Counted from the first letter of the stretch, positions 42,770-52,278 are shown. The stretch is 64,000 nt of DNA from an uncultured Vampirovibrio sp. (GCA_910583725.1 CAJTXZ010000010.1:1-64000), one strand, 5' to 3'. Made by a program: numbers and translations. Notes: a model not told the origin generated them from the sequence alone.

Positions 42770-45106
42770 TCACGCTTCATCATCGGGCATTGGCTTAGAA
42801 AATTTGCATGTTTTGCTTGAACAGCCGATTTTATTTCCGCTCTTTAAGAATTTTTTAACAAGCAAACTGCCGCAATCCGGGCATTTTTCACCTGTAGGCT
42901 CATTCCACACGGCAAAATCGCAGTCAGGATATTTTGAACAGCCGTAAAACGTTTTGCCATACCTTGATCTTCTTTGTATCAATTCGCCATCACGGCCTTC
43001 ATCAGCACATTTCGGACACTTTACACCAGATGAAACTACAATGGATTTTCTTGCCTTGCACTTTTCATCAAGACACTGGTAATATTTGCCATACGGCCCG
43101 GTTTTTATCACGGTTTTGCCGCCGCATTTTTCACATTTTACATCCGTTTCTTCATCCTGCGCCGGCGCCTTCGCCTCTCCGCCCTCTAATGGCATCATAG
43201 TCTTACATTCAGGATATCCCTGACACCCCAAAAATTGTTTGCCAAAGCGGCTTGTTTTTACAACCATTTTTTTGCCGCAATTTGGACAAACCACATCAGA
43301 CTCTATGATTACCCTTTCCATATTGGTTTTTGCACTTTCAACAGTTTTGCTGAACGGTGCGTAAAAATCCTTCAAAACCTTGACAGATTCAGCCTTATCA
43401 TCTGCTATATCATCAAGTTTTAACTCCATTGAAGCAGTAAACTGATAATCCATAATATCTGTAAAATGTTTTACAAGCTGCTCGGAAATTGTTCTGCCTA
43501 AAATGGTTGGTTTCAGGGCCTTATCAAGCTTTTCAACATACCCTCTCTGCTGAATTTTTGTAATAATCGGAGCATAAGTAGACGGACGGCCGATTCCATA
43601 CTCTTCAAGCTGTTTTACAAGTGAAGCCTCAGAAAACCTTGGCGGCGGTTGGGTAAAGTGCTGCTTGGCATCAAGCTTGATAAAATCAAGAATATCCCCT
43701 TCCTTAAGGTCAGGAAACTTCATCTGGGCCTCTTCTTCATCATCATGGTAAACCTTCAAAAAGCCGTCAAACTCTACCTTTGAAGAGCCAATCTTGAATA
43801 TATAATCATTCGCCTCAATATCAACCGTATGATTTTTTATTTTAGCATTTTCCATCTGGGAGGCCATAAACCTTGACCAGATAAGCTTATACAACTTATA
43901 CTGTTCGCTTGAAAGATACTTTTTGATACTTTCTGGCGTTCTTTCAATGTATGATGGGCGAATAGCCTCATGTGCGTCCTGCACATTCTTCTTTTTGCCC
44001 TTATTATAGTCATTCGGCGTCTTTGGATAATATTTCTCACCAAAATTATAAGTTATATATTCTTTTGCAGCATCCCTTGCATCATCAGAAATCCTGACAG
44101 AATCGGTTCTCATATAGGTAATAAGGCCTATTGCACCCTCTTCGCCAAGTTCTATACCTTCATACAATTTTTGTGCAATCTGCATAGTCTTTGAAACGCC
44201 GTAGCCAAGCTTTGAGCTTGCTTCCCTTTGAAGAGTTGATGTTATAAAAGGCGCCTGCGGCTTTCTCTGTGAATCTCTTGTTGTAATCTTTGCCACCTGA
44301 TATTTAGCGTTTTCAAGGTCTTTTAAAATTTTATCAACTTCATCCTTGTTTTTAATTTCAATCTTTTCATCCTTGCTGCCGGTTTTTTTCCTTGATAATT
44401 CAGCCAAAAACTGAAAACCATCCTTAGATAGAAGTGCATCAATGCTCCAGTATTCAACTGGCACAAATGCTTCAATTTCAGCCTCTCTCTCGCATATCAT
44501 ACGAAGTGCAACCGATTGCACCCTTCCTGCTGAAAGCCTGTAATTTTTAAGCTTTTCCCAAAGAATAGGACTTATCTTAAACCCCACAAGCCTGTCTAAA
44601 ATTTGCCTTGTCTGTTGCGCCTTCACCTTTAGCATATCAATATCATGATAATTTATAACAGCATCCTTTATGGCCTTAGGGGTAATTTCATTAAATACAA
44701 TCCTAAATATTTTATCCTCTGGAACCTTTAAAACCTCTTTTATATGCCATGCAATAGCTTCTCCCTCGCGGTCAGGGTCGGATGCCAGGAATATTTTATC
44801 GGCACTTTTTGCGATTTTATTTAAATTATCCACAACCTTTTGCTTTTCAGGAATAACGGCAAATGTAGGCTTAAAATCATCCTCAACATCAAAACCAAGG
44901 CCCTTTGGGGGGAGATCTCTAATATGCCCAAAGCTTGCTTCAATAATATAATCGCTCCCTAAAATTTTCTTAATCGTCTTAGATTTTGCAGGAGACTCTA
45001 CTATCACAAGGTTTTTTCCCTTTGCACTCTCTTTTTTTTCGCTTATCTTAGATGTAGTCTTGCTTGCTGTCTTTGTTGTGGTCTTTTTTACTGTTGCTCT
45101 TGCCAT
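42770..45106 (-). CDS. topA: DNA topoisomerase I
   Basis: Type IA topoisomerase that relaxes negative supercoils. The toprim domain has LVIVESPAKSKTIKKILG and DPDREGEAIAWH. LSAGRVQSVALRM and the active-site ITYMRTDSVRIS (Tyr) follow. The C-terminus has four zinc-ribbon repeats with CPNCGK, CEKCGG, CPKCAD and CPDCGS. A Lys/Thr/Ser-rich tail of about 28 residues precedes the toprim domain. 778 aa. Third gene of a minus-strand operon, 33 nt after dprA. Confidence 0.97.
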   Translation of the reverse strand: MARATVKKTTTKTASKTTSKISEKKESAKGKNLVIVESPAKSKTIKKILGSDYIIEASFGHIRDLPPKGLGFDVEDDFKPTFAVIPEKQKVVDNLNKIAKSADKIFLASDPDREGEAIAWHIKEVLKVPEDKIFRIVFNEITPKAIKDAVINYHDIDMLKVKAQQTRQILDRLVGFKISPILWEKLKNYRLSAGRVQSVALRMICEREAEIEAFVPVEYWSIDALLSKDGFQFLAELSRKKTGSKDEKIEIKNKDEVDKILKDLENAKYQVAKITTRDSQRKPQAPFITSTLQREASSKLGYGVSKTMQIAQKLYEGIELGEEGAIGLITYMRTDSVRISDDARDAAKEYITYNFGEKYYPKTPNDYNKGKKKNVQDAHEAIRPSYIERTPESIKKYLSSEQYKLYKLIWSRFMASQMENAKIKNHTVDIEANDYIFKIGSSKVEFDGFLKVYHDDEEEAQMKFPDLKEGDILDFIKLDAKQHFTQPPPRFSEASLVKQLEEYGIGRPSTYAPIITKIQQRGYVEKLDKALKPTILGRTISEQLVKHFTDIMDYQFTASMELKLDDIADDKAESVKVLKDFYAPFSKTVESAKTNMERVIIESDVVCPNCGKKMVVKTSRFGKQFLGCQGYPECKTMMPLEGGEAKAPAQDEETDVKCEKCGGKTVIKTGPYGKYYQCLDEKCKARKSIVVSSGVKCPKCADEGRDGELIQRRSRYGKTFYGCSKYPDCDFAVWNEPTGEKCPDCGSLLVKKFLKSGNKIGCSSKTCKFSKPMPDDEA

Positions 45107-45139
45107 ATTTTCGCCATAAACTAATGTAATATCAAAATT

Positions 45140-46264
45140 TTAGCCCGAAATAAAATAATTTCCGCCAGCTTGTTTTATTAAACCTTTAAGTTCCATCGAT
45201 GTCAAGTTCACCATCAAATCATTAATATTTATCCCGAGTTTCAAGCTTAAATCTTCAATGTTTTTGCTATCCATCGAAATCTCTTCCAAAAGAAGCTTTT
45301 CAACCTCATTTAACGGTGTATCATTTTCCTTTTGCACCGTAATGTCCCAATTCATCGTATCAATTATATCATCCGCATTTGTAATCATTGAAGCACCGTT
45401 TTTCAACAGATAATAAATCCCCTCGGTATTTGGGTTTGAAATTAGCCCCGGAATGCACATCAATTCTCTGTTATTCTCTAAAGTAAGCCTGGCGCTTATC
45501 ATAGCTCCTGATTTCATTCTGGCCTCAGCCACAACCGTGCCGAATGAAATTCCTGTTACAATTCTGTTCCTCTGTGGAAACTGATAAGGCATAGGCGGCG
45601 CTTCATAAGGATATTCGCTGAATATAAGCCCGCACCCTTTTGGAATTTTATCGTACAAATCCTTATTTGTTGAAGGGTACTGAAACTTAAACCCGGAGCC
45701 TATTACGGCGATTGTCTTAATATTATTTTCAACAGCACTACTGTGGCTTTTAGCGTCAATCCCCTCGGCAAGCCCTGAAACAACAACGATATCCAGCCCC
45801 TTAAATTCTGAAATTATTTTATTAAGCGCTTCTTTAGCATGAAGCGACGCCTTTCTTGAGCCCACAAATGCAATCGCCCTGTTAAAATTAATCCCATCAA
45901 AACTTCCCTTATAATAAAGTCCCAAAGGAAAATCAGCTATATTCTTAAGTTCACAAGGATACAGAGGGTCATTATAGCTGACAAAACCTATGTTATCTTT
46001 TTGGGCAGCACGTTCAAATTCCCCCCAAACCACTTCGGTGTTAATTAAATCCCTTTCTTTTAAAAAATTTCTTGGAATTGTAACGTGTCCATATGTTTCA
46101 ATAAAATATTCAGAGGCTGATTTTAAATCTTCACTGGATGCTTCAAAAGTTTTTTTAATGTCAAAATTAAAATATTCAAACAATTTTGCCTTAAAAAGAG
46201 GATTGGTAAGGCAAATATTGCTCATAAAAACAAAATATCTGATATCTTCACTGAATTGAGGCAC
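45140..46264 (-). CDS. dprA: DNA processing protein DprA (Smf)
   Basis: Loads RecA on incoming single-stranded DNA in natural transformation. AIAFVGSRKASLHAKEAL, VVSGLAEGIDAKSH, TIAVIGSGFKFQYPSTN, FPQRNRIVTGISFGTVVAEA and KSGAMISARLTLE make the Rossmann-like domain; a C-terminal winged-helix (DLSLKLGININDLMVNL) follows. 374 aa from GTG at 46264, which overlaps the TAG of the TPR gene by one base. Natural competence would fit the prepilin genes nearby. Confidence 0.95.
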   Translation of the reverse strand: MPQFSEDIRYFVFMSNICLTNPLFKAKLFEYFNFDIKKTFEASSEDLKSASEYFIETYGHVTIPRNFLKERDLINTEVVWGEFERAAQKDNIGFVSYNDPLYPCELKNIADFPLGLYYKGSFDGINFNRAIAFVGSRKASLHAKEALNKIISEFKGLDIVVVSGLAEGIDAKSHSSAVENNIKTIAVIGSGFKFQYPSTNKDLYDKIPKGCGLIFSEYPYEAPPMPYQFPQRNRIVTGISFGTVVAEARMKSGAMISARLTLENNRELMCIPGLISNPNTEGIYYLLKNGASMITNADDIIDTMNWDITVQKENDTPLNEVEKLLLEEISMDSKNIEDLSLKLGININDLMVNLTSMELKGLIKQAGGNYFISG

Positions 46265-46620
46265 TATTCTTCATCCTCATCATCCTCATCATCTTCATCC
46301 TCATCTTCTTCATCATCATCCGCACTAGCAACAGATTTACCGCCGCCCTCGCTCTCGGAATCTTCTTCACCCTCTTCACCTTCTTCACCATCCTCTTCCT
46401 CTTCTTCTTCATCACCGCAATCTGTGCCCCCTGCAGCTGGAGTTACTTCATCCTCTTCTTCATCTTCCTCTTCTTCTTCATATACATCATTAATATCAGA
46501 AGGTTGATTCATGCTTTCATCCTGCCTCTCAGGAGGTTCTAAATTAGAGACATTCTCTGTCTCTTCATCCAAAAATTCATCTTCATCAAATTCATCTTCA
46601 TCATCAGATTCACCACCTTG
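46264..46620. repeat. GAT/GAA/GAG trinucleotide-rich tract
   Basis: The coding DNA for the acidic tail is made of near-repeated trinucleotides (TCATCC, TCATCT, TCTTCA on the plus strand). Such microsatellite-like DNA is prone to slippage in multiples of three, so tail length may vary between strains. Confidence 0.7.
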
Positions 46621-47829
46621 AGGTTCATCATCAACTGTATTCTTGGCTAGTAAAGAATTTTGAACAATACTTTCATTTTGCAAATTTGCAATAGAAGCGC
46701 TGTCATTTTGCACTCCGTTAATATTTAAATCTTCCGCCTGCCCTATTTGTGCACTATCAGCGTCTTTTGCCTCAAGTTTACCTTCTATTGCCCCAAAGGC
46801 AGCATCCGGTATATTATTCTCTGGCTCATTCTCATTAGCCAAAGATTCTTCCTCTAATATTTCACCAAATAAATCAGCCTCTAAAATACCAGACGTATCA
46901 ATAAAACCTGGGCATTCTCTTAATTCTTTCATAACAGCATATTTGTTAAAAGATAAATTTTCCTCATTCTTTAGGGCAAATTCAAGACATTTTTTATATC
47001 CCCTTAAATCACCCCTTATCTCATAAATTTTACCATACAGAAAATAGAAATCTCCGCTTTCTGCAAGGTTTTTCCTCATCTTATTCAAAACACTCTTTGC
47101 AGAATCAATGTCATTGAGTTTTATGTAAAGTTGCGTTAATAATTTATAAGCTTCTCTGTCTTTAGGATTTTTTTCAATAGTCAAATTCAGCATTATTGCT
47201 GCTTTTTCAAAATCTCCCGCTTCATAAAATATCTGCCCCAAATTAAAATACGCCCAGGAATAATTCGAAGAAAGCTGAATCACCTTTTTATATTCATCAA
47301 CCGCCTTGTCAATTTCCCCGGCTGCTTTATAGGTATTTGCCAAATGAAAATGCGCAAAATAATCAGCATAATTATACTCTATTGCCTTTTTAAAACACTT
47401 TATTGCCTTGTCATAATCATTTTTTTTAGCAAAAAGACAACCAATGCAAAAAAACGAATTTGAATCATCACTTTCAAGACAAATTACCCTTTTAAACTGA
47501 AAAAGAGCCTCATCATCAAAGCCTGAATTTTCATATGCAAGAGCAAGGTTATAGATAAAATCAGGTTCATCCTCCCGAAGTTCTACAGCCTTTTTGTATG
47601 AATCAAGCGCATAATTATATTCTTTTAATTTTTCCCAGCAAATTCCAATGTTAAAATAGAGATTAGCATCATCAGGAAAAGTGTTTTTAAGATAAATCAA
47701 ATGCTTTAAAGCCATAGCATCAAACCCCAAATCAAGGCACATAACAGCAAGCTCACGCCTTGCCTGAAAATTTGTGGGGTCATTTTCTATGTTTTTTTTT
47801 AAATTTTCAAACCTCTGAACATCATTCAT
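46264..47829 (-). CDS. TPR protein with an extremely acidic C-terminal tail
   Basis: About 300 residues of tetratricopeptide repeats (for example YFNIGICWEKLKEYNYALDS, YNLALAYENSGFDDEALFQF and FFCIGCLFAKKNDYDKAIKC) form a protein-binding solenoid. The last 200 residues are low-complexity, ending in long runs of Glu and Asp. No signal peptide. 521 aa. It is cotranscribed with the upstream 135-aa gene (16 nt gap) and dprA (1-nt overlap), then topA, so a role in DNA handling is possible but unproven. Confidence 0.85.
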   Translation of the reverse strand: MNDVQRFENLKKNIENDPTNFQARRELAVMCLDLGFDAMALKHLIYLKNTFPDDANLYFNIGICWEKLKEYNYALDSYKKAVELREDEPDFIYNLALAYENSGFDDEALFQFKRVICLESDDSNSFFCIGCLFAKKNDYDKAIKCFKKAIEYNYADYFAHFHLANTYKAAGEIDKAVDEYKKVIQLSSNYSWAYFNLGQIFYEAGDFEKAAIMLNLTIEKNPKDREAYKLLTQLYIKLNDIDSAKSVLNKMRKNLAESGDFYFLYGKIYEIRGDLRGYKKCLEFALKNEENLSFNKYAVMKELRECPGFIDTSGILEADLFGEILEEESLANENEPENNIPDAAFGAIEGKLEAKDADSAQIGQAEDLNINGVQNDSASIANLQNESIVQNSLLAKNTVDDEPQGGESDDEDEFDEDEFLDEETENVSNLEPPERQDESMNQPSDINDVYEEEEEDEEEDEVTPAAGGTDCGDEEEEEEDGEEGEEGEEDSESEGGGKSVASADDDEEDEDEDDEDDEDEE

Positions 47830-47845
47830 TGATTATTTTTTAAAC

Positions 47846-48253
47846 TTATTCTTCCTCATCAAGGTCTAAAATGCTTGCCTCAATAGCATCTTCATCAGGC
47901 ATAGTATCAGCGTCTTGAACAATTTTTTCAATAACAAGCTGCGCCATATCAAGTGCCACCTTCTGCCTTGTCTCGTTAGAGCATTTTTCAAGCATTTGTA
48001 TGGCTGTTCTGATTGTAGCGTCAAGGTCATACCATCTGTTTGTGCCCTTTTGAATAAGTCCGTCCTCAACAGCACCCATAATATCTTCAATGTTTGAAAA
48101 CTCATGATTATCAATATTATGTTCAATAATTACCTTAATTAAATTAAGGGCAACCGCAATCTGGCTTGCATCATCAGAGTTTGCAAGGGTTCTCATTGAC
48201 ATAGAAAGAACCGGGTCCTTGTCATACCAGCGTGAAAAGTATTCATTTGTCAT
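47846..48253 (-). CDS. Conserved small acidic protein of unknown function
   Basis: Not recognised. 135 aa, mainly helical and acidic, with repeated-looking parts: FSRWYDKDPVLSMSMRTLAN and NRWYDLDATIRTAIQMLEKC share RWYDxDxxxxxxxRTL/A, suggesting two similar helical units. No membrane or zinc motif. ATG after an AGGAG Shine-Dalgarno sequence. First gene of the operon with the TPR protein, dprA and topA. Confidence 0.7.
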   Translation of the reverse strand: MTNEYFSRWYDKDPVLSMSMRTLANSDDASQIAVALNLIKVIIEHNIDNHEFSNIEDIMGAVEDGLIQKGTNRWYDLDATIRTAIQMLEKCSNETRQKVALDMAQLVIEKIVQDADTMPDEDAIEASILDLDEEE

Positions 48254-48322
48254 ATTTATTCTCCTAAATGTTTACATAAATTAATATTTTTATCGCTGCA
48301 AAGGCAGAAGGGGTGGCAAATT

Positions 48323-48628
48323 TCAACTGAATTTATAAATCACACCTGTACCTGCTGATGGATATCTCCATTCAATTGCGCCATACGGGCAGGCAATCTT
48401 GCAAGCTCCGCACTCAAGGCAATTTTCATACTCCACCTCTATTGTATCATCTTTTTTTGCGCCCTCGGTGGAATTATCCCCCAAAACGCACTGTTTATAA
48501 ACATTTGCAGGACAAATATTCAAACAAACCTTGTCTTCACAAACTTTGCAAATCTCCTGATTTAATATAAGATGGCTGGTCTTATCTGTCGCATATTTAA
48601 CATTTATAAGTTTTTTTTCTATGTCCAA
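48323..48628 (-). CDS. fixX: Ferredoxin-like protein FixX
   Basis: A 2[4Fe-4S]-type protein partnering FixC. ICKVCEDKVCLNICPANVY and ENCLECGACKIACPYGAIEW carry the cluster cysteines; the tail GTGVIYKFS is FixX-like. 101 aa. It follows fixC by 59 nt on the same strand. It should pass electrons between flavoprotein and quinone or other carriers. Confidence 0.9.
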   Translation of the reverse strand: MDIEKKLINVKYATDKTSHLILNQEICKVCEDKVCLNICPANVYKQCVLGDNSTEGAKKDDTIEVEYENCLECGACKIACPYGAIEWRYPSAGTGVIYKFS

Positions 48629-48687
48629 TCTTTCTTTCCCCTGCCTGGCTTTCAGCCCCTTTTAGTCAATATACTCGTTAATATAAT

Positions 48688-50031
48688 TTAGCACATAATA
48701 TCAATGAATAATTTTACTGCCGCCTTAAAATCTCTGAATAATTCAACAATGCTTCTTTCTGTGAATATTTTTCTTATAAACCCTCTAAATTTCTGCTTTT
48801 TAGGTACATTGTCCACCTTGTTTATAAGTTCAAAAAATTCGCCCATCTTATCAGGATAATACTTTAGCATTGATTTTTTTCTTCTATAAATGGTTTCAAC
48901 CACATTTCTGTATGACTTCATATCCTTAAAAATAAAGCTTTTTTTAAGTTTGTCCTCATAAATTTTTAAAATATTATGCCGGTAATTGCCAAGATTCAAG
49001 GCTATTACAGCGGTTTCGCCTGCAAGCTTTCCGCTTTCAATGGCAAAATTGGTTCCTTCAAAATGCGCGCTGTTTATAAGCCCAGCAGCATCCCCAACCA
49101 CCATAACACCGTTTGCATATAATTTTGGCAGATTATTATACCCGCCCTCAGGAATTAAATGCGCAGAATACTCGCTCTCAACAGCCCCATCTATCAGGTT
49201 TTTTACATCCGGATGCGATTTTAATTTTTCTAATATCTCATATGGCTTTGTCTTATACTCGCACAAATCCTCAAGAGACACCCCAAGCCCTATTGAAACC
49301 GTATCTTTGAACGTATACAAAAACCCTATTGCAAAAGGCGTGACAGCATGTTTTTTCTTAACATCACCCTTGCAGAAACCTGAAAGTCCCCCGAAAAATT
49401 CATACATAGCCCCCTCATCAGAGCCCTTTTCAAGGTGAAACCTTTCTTCCAATATATTTTTATCAAGCTTTAAGGTTTCTTTTACAGATAAAACCACATC
49501 TTTTGGAAAATACTCGCACTTTAAGCCAATTTCTCTTGCAAGAAGCGAATTTACGCCATCGGCTAATATTACAATAGGCGCATAATATTTTTCTAATTCA
49601 GTTTTAACGCCAACAACAGCGCCATTTTTGTATATTAATTTTTTAACAAGCGTCTTTGGAGCTATAAAAACGCCCTCTTTTTTGGCCTCTTCACAAAGCC
49701 AGGCGTCAAACTTTGGCCTCATCACGGTTGCAGTCGTTCTGTCATTATAATCAGATGATTTTACGCTGACAGAGCCTTTATCATTCAAAAAAGAATACGT
49801 ATGATGTGCCATAAACCTTTCATATGGCGCATTTAGGTACGAATTTGGCAGGATAGATTTTATGGAATTTAAATAAACCGCACCGCCAAACATATTTTTT
49901 GTGCCTGCATTAGATGCTCTCTCAAGCACCACGACACTCTTCCCGCCGCGTCTTATGGCAAGGGCGGCGCTAATGCCGGCAGGACCTGCACCTACAACTA
50001 TTGCATCAATATTTTTTCTAATTTCCTCCAT
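48688..50031 (-). CDS. fixC: FAD-dependent oxidoreductase FixC (ETF-quinone oxidoreductase family)
   Basis: DAIVVGAGPAGISAALAIRR (FAD-binding), VVVLERASNAGTKNMFGGAV, VILADGVNSLLARE and VVGDAAGLINSAHFEGTN identify the FixC/ETF-QO family. 447 aa. Forms a unit with FixX downstream. In FixABCX, FixAB (an ETF) bifurcates electrons; fixA and fixB are not in the window. A TATAAT (50045-50040, minus) stands 8 nt before the ATG, so the start may be leaderless. Confidence 0.9.
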   Translation of the reverse strand: MEEIRKNIDAIVVGAGPAGISAALAIRRGGKSVVVLERASNAGTKNMFGGAVYLNSIKSILPNSYLNAPYERFMAHHTYSFLNDKGSVSVKSSDYNDRTTATVMRPKFDAWLCEEAKKEGVFIAPKTLVKKLIYKNGAVVGVKTELEKYYAPIVILADGVNSLLAREIGLKCEYFPKDVVLSVKETLKLDKNILEERFHLEKGSDEGAMYEFFGGLSGFCKGDVKKKHAVTPFAIGFLYTFKDTVSIGLGVSLEDLCEYKTKPYEILEKLKSHPDVKNLIDGAVESEYSAHLIPEGGYNNLPKLYANGVMVVGDAAGLINSAHFEGTNFAIESGKLAGETAVIALNLGNYRHNILKIYEDKLKKSFIFKDMKSYRNVVETIYRRKKSMLKYYPDKMGEFFELINKVDNVPKKQKFRGFIRKIFTERSIVELFRDFKAAVKLFIDIMC

Positions 50032-50190
50032 AATTTATAATTATACAATCAATCAAACATTATTACAATTAAGTTACATAGATAATTGTATACATTTTTA
50101 CACTAAATATAGTAAAATCGCCCTCCCTTGCCCGCCTGTGTTATCAAAATCCCCCACTTACTTTGCTGCCAAATCCCTTTTTAGCCCGTA

Positions 50191-50286
50191 GCCCGTAGGT
50201 CGGGTTTTAACCCAACATTAAATAAGATGACTAATTAATTGTTATTTGAATAAAAATTGATTGCAACCCGTAGGTTGGGTTTTATG
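50191..50286. repeat. Interspersed repeat, copy 1 plus a truncated copy
   Basis: CCCGTAGGTCGGGTTTTAAC begins a copy of about 70 bp; another partial copy (ACCCGTAGGTTGGGTTTTAT) follows at 50265-50286. The core GTTGGGTTTTAACCCAAC is a near-perfect palindrome. The same family recurs at 51172, 51367 (inverted), 52156 (degenerate) and 52279. The rest of the 50032-50352 interval is AT-rich and shows no gene. Confidence 0.75.
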
Positions 50287-50300
50287 GTTTTCACATGTTT

Positions 50301-50329
50301 TTGTATTTCATTTGTATTTGGTATAAAAT
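50301..50329 (+). promoter_or_regulatory. Promoter of the alpha/beta hydrolase gene
   Basis: TTGTAT (50301-50306), 17 nt, TAAAAT (50324-50329), with TGG-TATAAA overlapping as an extended -10. The ATG is at 50353. Confidence 0.55.
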
Positions 50330-50352
50330 AGAGCGAAAAATATAGTTGTAGA

Positions 50353-51180
50353 ATGAGCTGGAGTTGTTTTTTGCATAATTTTTTTAAAATCCCTTATAAA
50401 AGAGTATTAATTGAAATATGCCTTGCTATTATTTTGGTCCCTCTAATTTGTTATAATAATATTTATTATCCTAAAAAACAGATTTTGGATACAAATTATA
50501 AATATGAAGAAATTTATTTTCGGTCTTTGGATAATACAAAATTAAATGCAAGATATATACCCCCGAAAGAAAATATGCCGACAATCTTGTTTTCCCATGG
50601 AAATTGGGGGAATATCAGCTGGTTTTTTGATACAATGATTCCTTTTGCAGAAAAAGGTTACGGAATTTTTATTTATGACTATCGCGGATTCGGAAAAAGC
50701 AAAGGTTTCCCTTATGAAAATGGTCTTTATAAAGATTTAAGAGCTTCTATAAAATATTTAAATGAAGAAAAACATACACCAAACAAAAATATTGTTTTGT
50801 GGGGACTTTCAATCGGTGGCGGAGTTGTATCCAAAATTGCAGCTGAAGAAAATTTTAAGGCAGTAATTATGCAAAGCACCTTTACAAATATTGAAGATAT
50901 GGCAGTGCATCAAATTTCAAAAGTTACAGGCAACAAGTATTTAAGCAGGCTTCCAAAGATTGTACCATGTCTACAAAAGTTCGATAATTATTCTAGAATT
51001 GATAAAATTAACCCGCCGTTTTTGTTGATACATTCAAAGGGCGACACTCAAATTCCCTATGAACAGGCGGTTAAAAATTCTAAAAAAGCAAAATATGCAA
51101 AGTTTGTTTTGGTAAATGATGATGACCATACGGAATATACAAATTCCCTTCCCGTCATTCTTGAATTTTTAAGCCTGTAG
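50353..51180 (+). CDS. Membrane-anchored alpha/beta hydrolase
   Basis: One N-terminal transmembrane segment (VLIEICLAIILVPLICYNNI) and a serine hydrolase fold like ABHD13/17. LFSHGNWGNISWFF is the oxyanion region, LWGLSIGGGVVSK holds the nucleophile GxSxG, and HSKGDTQIP (Asp) and NDDDHTEYT (His) complete the triad. 275 aa. The last codons and the stop (AGC CTG TAG) come from the MITE-like element at 51172. Substrate unknown; probably accessory. Confidence 0.85.
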   Translation: MSWSCFLHNFFKIPYKRVLIEICLAIILVPLICYNNIYYPKKQILDTNYKYEEIYFRSLDNTKLNARYIPPKENMPTILFSHGNWGNISWFFDTMIPFAEKGYGIFIYDYRGFGKSKGFPYENGLYKDLRASIKYLNEEKHTPNKNIVLWGLSIGGGVVSKIAAEENFKAVIMQSTFTNIEDMAVHQISKVTGNKYLSRLPKIVPCLQKFDNYSRIDKINPPFLLIHSKGDTQIPYEQAVKNSKKAKYAKFVLVNDDDHTEYTNSLPVILEFLSL

Positions 51181-51396
51181 GTTGGGTTTTAGTCCAACAT
51201 TAAATAAGATGTCTAATTTTAATTATTATTTGAATAGAAAAATTGTTTACAGGATGAGCACAAAAAGTTGATTTTAGTGTTTTATTTATTGTTTGTAATT
51301 AAAACCGAACAGATGTAGGATAAAGATATAGATTTTATAGATTGAAAAATAAAAAAGCATATTAGAAATGTTGGCCTAAAACCCAACCTACAGGCT
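51172..51396. mobile_element. MITE-like element with 30-bp terminal inverted repeats
   Basis: AGCCTGTAGGTTGGGTTTTA and following bases to 51201 form a 30-bp left end that matches, inverted, 51367-51396 at 29 of 30 positions. The enclosed 165 bp has no ORF. The ends belong to the interspersed family around it. Its left end supplies the final codons of the hydrolase gene. Confidence 0.7.
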
Positions 51397-51448
51397 AAAT
51401 TTATCAATCAATATCCATAATGCCCAAGTTTTACAAATAGGAAATAAA

Positions 51449-52147
51449 ATGTCTAAAGAAAAGAAAAGATCAAAATATGGAATTTTATCAATCATAATAA
51501 TTACAGTTCTGGGTTTTATAGTACCTAATTTTTGGAGATACAAAGCCAATGAACTTGGAAATAATCCCAATTATTTTCATATGGGTGAAAACCTAATTGA
51601 TTTTGCAAATTTAACCACATATAGCGCAATAATATTTGGAATAGCAAATGTTGTTTTAACATACATATTATCTATTATTCTTCGTAATCATATTATTAGG
51701 ACAAACATACAAAAATACCCAAATGAAAATGTTTTAGTTTATTTTTTTCCAAATGTTACTATTATTTTACTGGTACAATTTTGTATAGGTAGTTATTTTG
51801 GACAAATGATTTTTCCATTCTTTCTTTCCAATGAAATAACACACGTTGATATGGTTACAAGACAAAGCTTGTTATTTTATTGCCTATATGGATTTGCAGC
51901 AATAATATTTGCATTATTGTTTGAAGCGTATACAGTGATTTTAACCAATAAAAGATTAATAGGAACATTTAAATGGCTAGGAGAAAAGACAGTACTGATA
52001 AAAGACATAAAGAAAATTCGAAAAACCTTTGGAGGATACGAGATTACTTCCATTGACAGTTCTATGTTTCCTTTAAAATATGGTACACAAGCAGAAAAAT
52101 GCGGGAAAAAACTTGAAGAATTAATTAGACAGGAAAAATTAAAATGA
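51449..52147 (+). CDS. Membrane protein with C-terminal PH-like domain
   Basis: Not recognised by name. Four or so transmembrane segments (SIIIITVLGFIVPNF, AIIFGIANVVLTYILSIIL, NVTIILLVQFCIGSYF, LLFYCLYGFAAIIFALLF) are followed by VILTNKRLIGTFKWLGEK and IKDIKKIRKTFGG, like bacterial PH (bPH) domains of membrane proteins. 232 aa. Shine-Dalgarno sequence GGAAAT. Lies between copies of the interspersed repeat, so probably accessory. Confidence 0.65.
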   Translation: MSKEKKRSKYGILSIIIITVLGFIVPNFWRYKANELGNNPNYFHMGENLIDFANLTTYSAIIFGIANVVLTYILSIILRNHIIRTNIQKYPNENVLVYFFPNVTIILLVQFCIGSYFGQMIFPFFLSNEITHVDMVTRQSLLFYCLYGFAAIIFALLFEAYTVILTNKRLIGTFKWLGEKTVLIKDIKKIRKTFGGYEITSIDSSMFPLKYGTQAEKCGKKLEELIRQEKLK

Positions 52148-52155
52148 ATAAAACA

Positions 52156-52190
52156 GCCCGTAAGTTCGGCTAGCGAAGCGTAACCCAACA
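52156..52190. repeat. Degenerate copy of the interspersed repeat
   Basis: GCCCGTAAGTTCGGCTAGCG, then AAGCGTAACCCAAC, is a diverged copy just after the PH-like gene. Confidence 0.5.
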
Positions 52191-52278
52191 AAATAACAAA
52201 ACCGTGCAAGGATTGTTTTAATCATCATCTGCATTCAGGCTAAAACGGGTGCAGGATAAGAATATGAAAAATTTAAAG

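Noticed and set aside
46256..46507. Plus-strand ORF of mostly serine (MRHYSSSSS...)
   Set aside because: It is the antisense shadow of the Glu/Asp-rich tail of the TPR protein; trinucleotide-rich DNA stays open on both strands.
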